DNA from: Lumnitzera littorea
Lineage: Eukaryota; Streptophyta; Magnoliopsida; Myrtales; Combretaceae
Assembly: GCA_024138015.1 (NCBI GenBank)
Contig: JAMXBB010000011.1
Coordinates: forward strand, 72,172,522-72,236,521
DNA length: 64,000 nucleotides
Direction of reading: 5' to 3'
The notes under the pieces were generated by a model. That model was not told the origin of the DNA. It saw only the letters and a list, made by a program, of their open reading frames with translations, and did not search any database. A program made the position numbers and the translations under genes. Positions 59,017-64,000 of the stretch are shown here, one piece after another; the first letter of the stretch is position 1, and each line of letters begins with the position of its first letter.

Positions 59017-61602
59017 CATAATTTGATATTTTGATGATCATTGTTACCACTTTTTATTATCTTGTAAGATTAGTATATCCTATTTCTCTTTCAATGGTAC
59101 GACATGTAACTTAGGTGTTAGAATTAGTGTTAGGTTGACGATCATTGTTATTTTTGCAATTCTGGCTTTGGTATTCTAAGTTCTTCTACCGATTTGGATT
59201 TGGTCCTTTTGTGGGCTGGATCCGATTCTATCTTAACACAAGCGGCTCCGGCTCACCTTTTTGGAGCTTCATTGTCCCTTCTTGGGAGTCATTTTTCCAC
59301 ATTTGTTATATATATTTTCTATAAAAATGAACTATTTTAGTGTCATTCCATTTACATATTTTAATAATTTTTTTAAATTAATAAAAATCAAATAGTTACT
59401 ACTTCGGATGTTAACCTCTTTGATCATATCTTACTCTCCATCCCTCATCCTATACTGTCAATTCTCACGACTTCCACTAACCACTTCTCGTCCATTGCAC
59501 GATATTATAGTTTTTATTGCATTTTCCTCAATATTAACATAGTATTGGTATAAATGTTCCGGTTGTTAGGTTTTGTTAGTATATATTTATAAAGAAAATC
59601 AATTGTTATTCATAAAAAGTTTGCCAAATAATTTCCGAAAGCTGATTTACACTATTGTTTGGTGAAAAGATAAAAAATCTTTAAAAAGAAAAGAGAGAGA
59701 GAGAGAAGGGGATGAAATGAATGGAAGTAAAAATAGGAAAAAAAGGGAAGTGAGGACATTGGAGAAAATATGTCCTTTTGATATTTGGTTGATGCGAATT
59801 ACTAGTAAGAGGTAAGGTAATTAATGGTAAAAAAATCCCACTCTACTATGATATGAAATATTGCTTAAATTTAATTAAGTGACAATTTGGTAACATTGAA
59901 AAAAAAAAGAATATATAAAAATTGGGTGCAAATGGAAGAAGATGTTATGTTTGGTAATTTTAGTGGAGAGAATTGAATACAAATGGGACTTCTTGGTTCA
60001 AATCTTTTAGTCGAGCTCTCATTGCTAATTTGCTCCTTTGTTTAGCTCTTTAGTTGTGGATTTTCTAGTTGATTTCATGAAATGTTTTGGGGAAAATATA
60101 TATCACTTTTCTAAACTTTAACTTAAATATAGATTATCCCCCTAAAGTTTTAAAACGTAGTGTTTGTATCTTTAAATTTTGATGAATTAGTAAATAATCT
60201 CTATATATTAAGAATAATTTCTTAAACTTTAATTTTGTTATACAAATATTTTTTTAACTTATCAAAATATATTTTACAACCTCCTAAATTTTGACTATAA
60301 TATGACTTTTCTTAACTAAATAAGTAAATGTCTTTTATATTACTAATTTATTATAGTTTAGGGTGTTAAAAATCACACTTTAGAAATTCAAGAAATCAAT
60401 CCATATTTAAATCAAAATTTACACTCAAAAAGTTTTTGGATTATGCTTCAATCCAACGATTATAACATTCCATCTTTCAGAAAGATGACGTCCATTTCTT
60501 TTATGGGGGAAAAAAGCAAGCTAGTCCTTTGTAGTACTCACAAAAATCTGGATTATAAGTTGCATGTAGCAGTACTCCGACTCGCCAGGCGTACCATTTT
60601 TAATTGGTCACCATGCAGTACAAGAGAATCAGCTTTTTGATGGAAGAACTTTTCAGGAGAAAAGGTTACATGACCATCTTATATATGAATTCTGAAAATT
60701 CGACTTTTAAAAATTTTGTTCTAATCACATGATTTCATGTATGTGTAAAAGCGCTAAAACTCACTTCAAATATTCATTTTATATGCCACGGTTCTGGAGG
60801 ACATGATTGGAGAAAATTTGCCGCTCGATGCACACAGGCAAGCTGATTGTAGAAAGATATGTGTGATTCTCGGCAACCTTTTCTTTCCTTCAGGAAGATT
60901 GAAAGAACGAATTATGACAGACTGCATAAATCTCCATGACAACCTTCCATGCGTAAATATTCCATAACATGAATATTCATAGATTAAGTCAAGAGTACAT
61001 CTTGTGTGTCTTAATAGAATCCACACAGATTAGATCGCAAAACTGTAACGTTCAATGTAAACCGCAAAATTATTACTCCATTTTCTCTCTAAGCTGTTAC
61101 GTGAATCCTAACATGGATGTTCGAAACAAGGCGTACGTTAGTCGTAGAAACACGACAAAATAATTATAGGCTGCTACTGCAATTTCTAATATTAGTTTCA
61201 ATCTTACGTTAACAAAGACCGTCGAAGAAGGATTATGTATTTCATTTATAAATGAGTAGTATATAATATTTTGCTGCACTGCATCGTTGATTAATAACTA
61301 CAAGAAAGTAAGCATCAAATTAATGCAAAACGACACTATATATTTTTTACACGTAATTTTGATTCTCCAAAGTGACAAATTATTATCATATCATCATATT
61401 ATTCCACCAAATATATAGTTTAACCATGATGTAACTACTATCGATGGTTTAGCATGGATTCTTTTTTTCACAGGTACAATGTACATCTTAGTCTACCGCA
61501 CAACAATGAACTTTTAAATCCTGACTACAAAGCAATTGCAAGCAATAGCTAAAATGATATGACACAATACTGAGTATGTAGCTACTAAAAACAGCCTCCT
61601 AT
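59017..61602. other. Intergenic region, no supported gene
   Basis: A short (GA)n lies near 59694-59706. 60090-60400 has opposed 'ctaaactttaactt' / 'ttatagtttagggtgtt' words suggesting a MITE remnant. 60440-61600 is less AT-rich and has scattered frames up to ~86 codons on both strands, none resembling a known protein. The last part is probably the 3' flank of the minus-strand gene. Confidence 0.4.
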
Positions 61603-61965
61603 CTAGAAAACATCTTCATATGTCTTCCTTTCGGAGTTAACTCGTTCTAGTTTGAAACGTTCCTGAACTGAAGATATATAATTTGCAGCTTTGGTATCTA
61701 CACTTTCATCACCAGCTCCATAAACCTTCTCCAATTTCAAAATCGCTTCTCGGCCTTCGTCAGAGACAATGAACGAGACCTTCTGTTTAGGGGGAGCTGT
61801 TACATAGTCCTTGGGGACCACGAATCCCACAGTAGCAGTTGTTAGGGAGGATTGGTTCGGTGTGAACTTGCTACTGTACTGGACGGTCGATGATGGTTTG
61901 GCTGCCTTGTAGAAAGGCATACCAAGCTTTCCCTTGATGAATCCTCTACGCTTGCTACGATCCAT
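61603..61965 (-). CDS. Uncharacterised plant-conserved small protein
   Basis: An intact 120-residue protein beginning MDRSKRRGFIKGKLG and ending NSERKTYEDVF. I take the ATG at 61963-61965. The open frame extends 23 codons further, but only to a TTG, across a poly-A stretch and without a start. The N-terminus is basic, the middle has conserved-looking VGFVVPKDYVTAPPKQKVSF, and the C-terminus has VDTKAANYISSVQERFKLE, reminiscent of the short DUF761-type tail motif. There is no signal peptide or membrane segment, so it is likely soluble and cytosolic or nuclear. It resembles unnamed eudicot proteins known to me only as hypothetical; no function is assigned. Confidence 0.8.
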   Translation of the reverse strand: MDRSKRRGFIKGKLGMPFYKAAKPSSTVQYSSKFTPNQSSLTTATVGFVVPKDYVTAPPKQKVSFIVSDEGREAILKLEKVYGAGDESVDTKAANYISSVQERFKLERVNSERKTYEDVF

Positions 61966-62047
61966 TTGACACTCTGTGATGGTTTTTTTTTTTTGTTTTT
62001 TGACTCTTAGAACAGGATGGCTTTGTGAGTTCAATTGTAGGAGAAGG

Positions 62048-62057
62048 AAATATATAG
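62048..62057 (-). promoter_or_regulatory. TATA box of the 61.6-kb gene
   Basis: On - the sequence is CTATATATTT, ~85 bases upstream of the ATG at 61965. This implies a start site near 62020 and a leader of ~55 bases, and it supports the downstream ATG over the extended frame. Confidence 0.55.
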
Positions 62058-62288
62058 AAGATGCTTGAGGCTACTTTTTTCTCTTTTTTGGTGCTGACGA
62101 AGCCGGAATAAGATAAGACATCAAAATTCTATTTCTACTTGTGGTCCCTCCATTAAATATCCTGAAAAATTATCTCAAATTAAAAAGATCAGCAAGTCCT
62201 TAATTCTTGCTTAGCTATTCGAGATTTTCATCCCTGACATACTGAATTCTCAAGAACTGAATACTTTGAAGTTAAAAAACTCCTATAA
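62058..62288. other. Upstream region of the 61.6-kb gene
   Basis: Probable promoter sequence shared by the minus-strand gene and the plus-strand fragment that follows. No specific element recognised. Confidence 0.35.
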
Positions 62289-62531
62289 ATGGAACTCTAC
62301 ACGCTGGACAACAGATTGCCCTTATCAGATCGATCGCGAAGTAGTATTGCACAAGCTGATCAACTTGTTTCTTTCTGTGTGGTTTGTGCAAAAGGAGTGG
62401 CATATAGGTGGAGCAACTACTGTAAAGAGGAGGATTGCAAAATCCACCCAAAATGTGCAAATTTGTCAAGCAGAACATATGCCTTGACCACTTCAACATG
62501 CTTTTTTAGCCCCGAAGCAGTGCAAATCTGA
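62289..62531 (+). pseudogene. DC1/C1-like Cys-His zinc-finger fragment
   Basis: An 80-codon frame starting MELYTLDNRLPLSDRS contains FCVVCAKGVAYRWSNYC then KEEDCKIHPKCANL. The spacing C-x2-C, Y.W..YC, C-x2-H-x2-C with IHPKCA is that of plant DC1 (cysteine/histidine-rich C1) domains, which usually come in several copies in one protein. Only one is present here, no flanking C1 units were found, and the tail is not conserved-looking. It is probably a fragment or an exon of a larger gene. DC1 proteins are zinc-binding and often stress-related, but nothing more is claimed. Chance resemblance cannot be excluded. Confidence 0.4.
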
Positions 62532-62539
62532 GACAAGTT

Positions 62540-62920
62540 TTTTCCTTTATTTTTTTCAATTTCCTAGTAAGATAATCGTGCCTAATTAGATCAGCAATGA
62601 TATGGCTCGACTCGATTAGACAAAGTAGATACTCAGAATTAGTACTCTGAGCTACTGTTCCCCATTTCTTGTACGCCAGTTTTGTCAAAGTGATTAGGAT
62701 GCCCTGGAGCATCTCTATAATTAAGTTCATGTTGATCAGACAGCAGGAATACGGACATAAGTCCTGAACCAGGAGGATAATACACTGTTAATTATGCATC
62801 TATTGAGGGATATACCTAGAGAATATGCTTACCAAAGAACTCAGACATTTACTTTTTCCTTTATGCCGTGTACATTTCTCCAATATATATTGCAGATTTA
62901 ATCTAATATCAGGGAGAAAA

Positions 62921-62961
<41 letters not shown>

Positions 62962-64000
62962 TATTTAAGGCATATGTTTATCTTTGAGAAGCGATTAACA
63001 GTAAGCGTATGTCTCTATCTATTGCTTTCACTTTTTACGTCCAAATTTTATCCAATACTATGAAACTGTCTTTTTATTTTTTTTTTCTGAGGCTACAAGA
63101 GCACATGGAAATGAACAAGAAGATAAGCATGGATGCATCAACATCCTGCAAGCTTGCCTTGATTCATATCCTTTCACATGAGCATGATCTTTTTCAACAA
63201 ATCTAGACCGAAAATCCCTGGATAGAGAGCCACTTTTATGGCTGAACACCGTGTAAGATTTTTTCTTCGCCCCACAAGTAAAGATGCAATTAGAGGTTTA
63301 TATGGTTGAAACCTATTGATGAGCAACTCTTACTTTAATTTGACTACAATCAAGTCAAGCTTGAATTAGGGCGATTTTCGAGCTTTGAAATGTTTAGCTA
63401 GACTAGTTTGTGAGCTGAATTGAGTTAAGTTAAGTTCTAATCAAGTTTCGATATAAATAGTATTATAGTTAGAAAAAAATTAACATAAATTAAATTGAAA
63501 TTTTATTATGTATTTTTTGTAATGGATTTTTGAATTTAAAATTCTAAGTTTGATTGAGCTTAAGTTAAGTTTGAGTTTTAAAATTTTGAGTAAAGCTTAA
63601 ATTTGAGCACAACATTCAATGCATTTACAGCCATAGATGAAACTAAAGATCTTGTACCAGATCATAAGGGCCAGTAGCAGAGAATCTTGAATAGATTCAA
63701 ACCAAATATGTGTCTTTATGTTACTATTATAGCACTCTTGTAATTTGATACGTCGACATCGAATGAAGCTGAATAAATGAAGAGCCAAATTATAGTGCGA
63801 AGATATCCTGCTCAAAAATCATGCATGATTTAAAAGAAACAAGCAATCGGCTTCTTTTTTCTTGTGATTTAAATTGATCTCACCAGGATTTCAAGAAATT
63901 TCTTAACAGACCACCTTAAAGAATCCATGTCCATTAGATTTCTAGGAGAATCAAATCAATTATCTGCATTGAGGCTTCATGCTTAATTCAGCTGGAATTT
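62540..64000. other. Intergenic region, no supported gene
   Basis: An (AT)n run lies near 62930-62955. 63340-63605 carries opposed 'gagcttgaattaggg / ttaagtttgagtt' words like those of hAT-type MITEs. No coding similarity recognised. Confidence 0.4.

Noticed and set aside
60443..61279. Overlapping frames of 60-86 codons on both strands
   Set aside because: No motif or codon pattern supports any of them, and they overlap each other on opposite strands.
61966..62034. 23-codon N-terminal extension of the 61.6-kb protein
   Set aside because: It begins at TTG, contains a Lys run from poly-A, and lies between the TATA box and the ATG, so it is leader sequence.

Overview
The window is nuclear DNA from a flowering plant, probably a eudicot. 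It is strongly AT-rich. Only three short intact protein genes can be supported: two members of the plant-specific DUF3339 (PF11820) family, at 7.35 kb on + and 20.3 kb on -, and a 120-residue uncharacterised plant protein at 61.6-62.0 kb on -. A possible DC1-type Cys/His-rich zinc-finger fragment lies at 62.3-62.5 kb. Nearly everything else I can assign is transposable-element sequence.

Layout. 0.6-6.4 kb: an L1-type LINE on -, with a 17-bp target-site duplication, an internal 1.2-kb insertion, no recognisable endonuclease region and mutated RT and RNase H catalytic residues. 6.4-10.1 kb: the first DUF3339 gene and its flanks. 10.1-16.1 kb: a decayed Ty3/gypsy gag-pro-RT on -, split by a solo LTR (copy A). 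16.7-17.4 kb: a duplicated segment around a small LTR fragment. 19.07-19.64 kb: a Cassandra-like TRIM whose LTRs carry 5S-rRNA-like sequence. 20.1-20.3 kb: the second DUF3339 gene, facing the first. 23.6-25.2 kb: Helitron-like 5' ends. 25.2-34.6 kb: a putative large non-coding retroelement with ~2.1-kb LTRs and a 24-unit array of ~36-bp hairpin repeats. 34.6-37.9 kb: two opposed copies of the A-type LTR. 38-57 kb: two oppositely oriented Tat-like Ty3/gypsy remnants (X and X'), each with an antisense gypsy-transposon (PF04195-like) ORF beyond the pol end. 59-64 kb: a lower-repeat gene neighbourhood.

The best-documented structure is a three-deep nest of solo LTRs in X. LTR E3 (TSD ATACT) sits in X, LTR D (TSD CTAAC) in E3, and LTR C (TSD ACAGC) in D. 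X' carries the homologous empty site for E3. X' is itself interrupted by another solo LTR, H (TSD GGATT), inside the integrase C-terminus. I read the order as Tat-like elements first, then E3, then D, then C, with LTR-LTR recombination leaving solo LTRs.

Boundaries quoted with TSDs were read base by base. Domain calls come from translation by eye and recall of family motifs; no search was run. The genes do not form a pathway.
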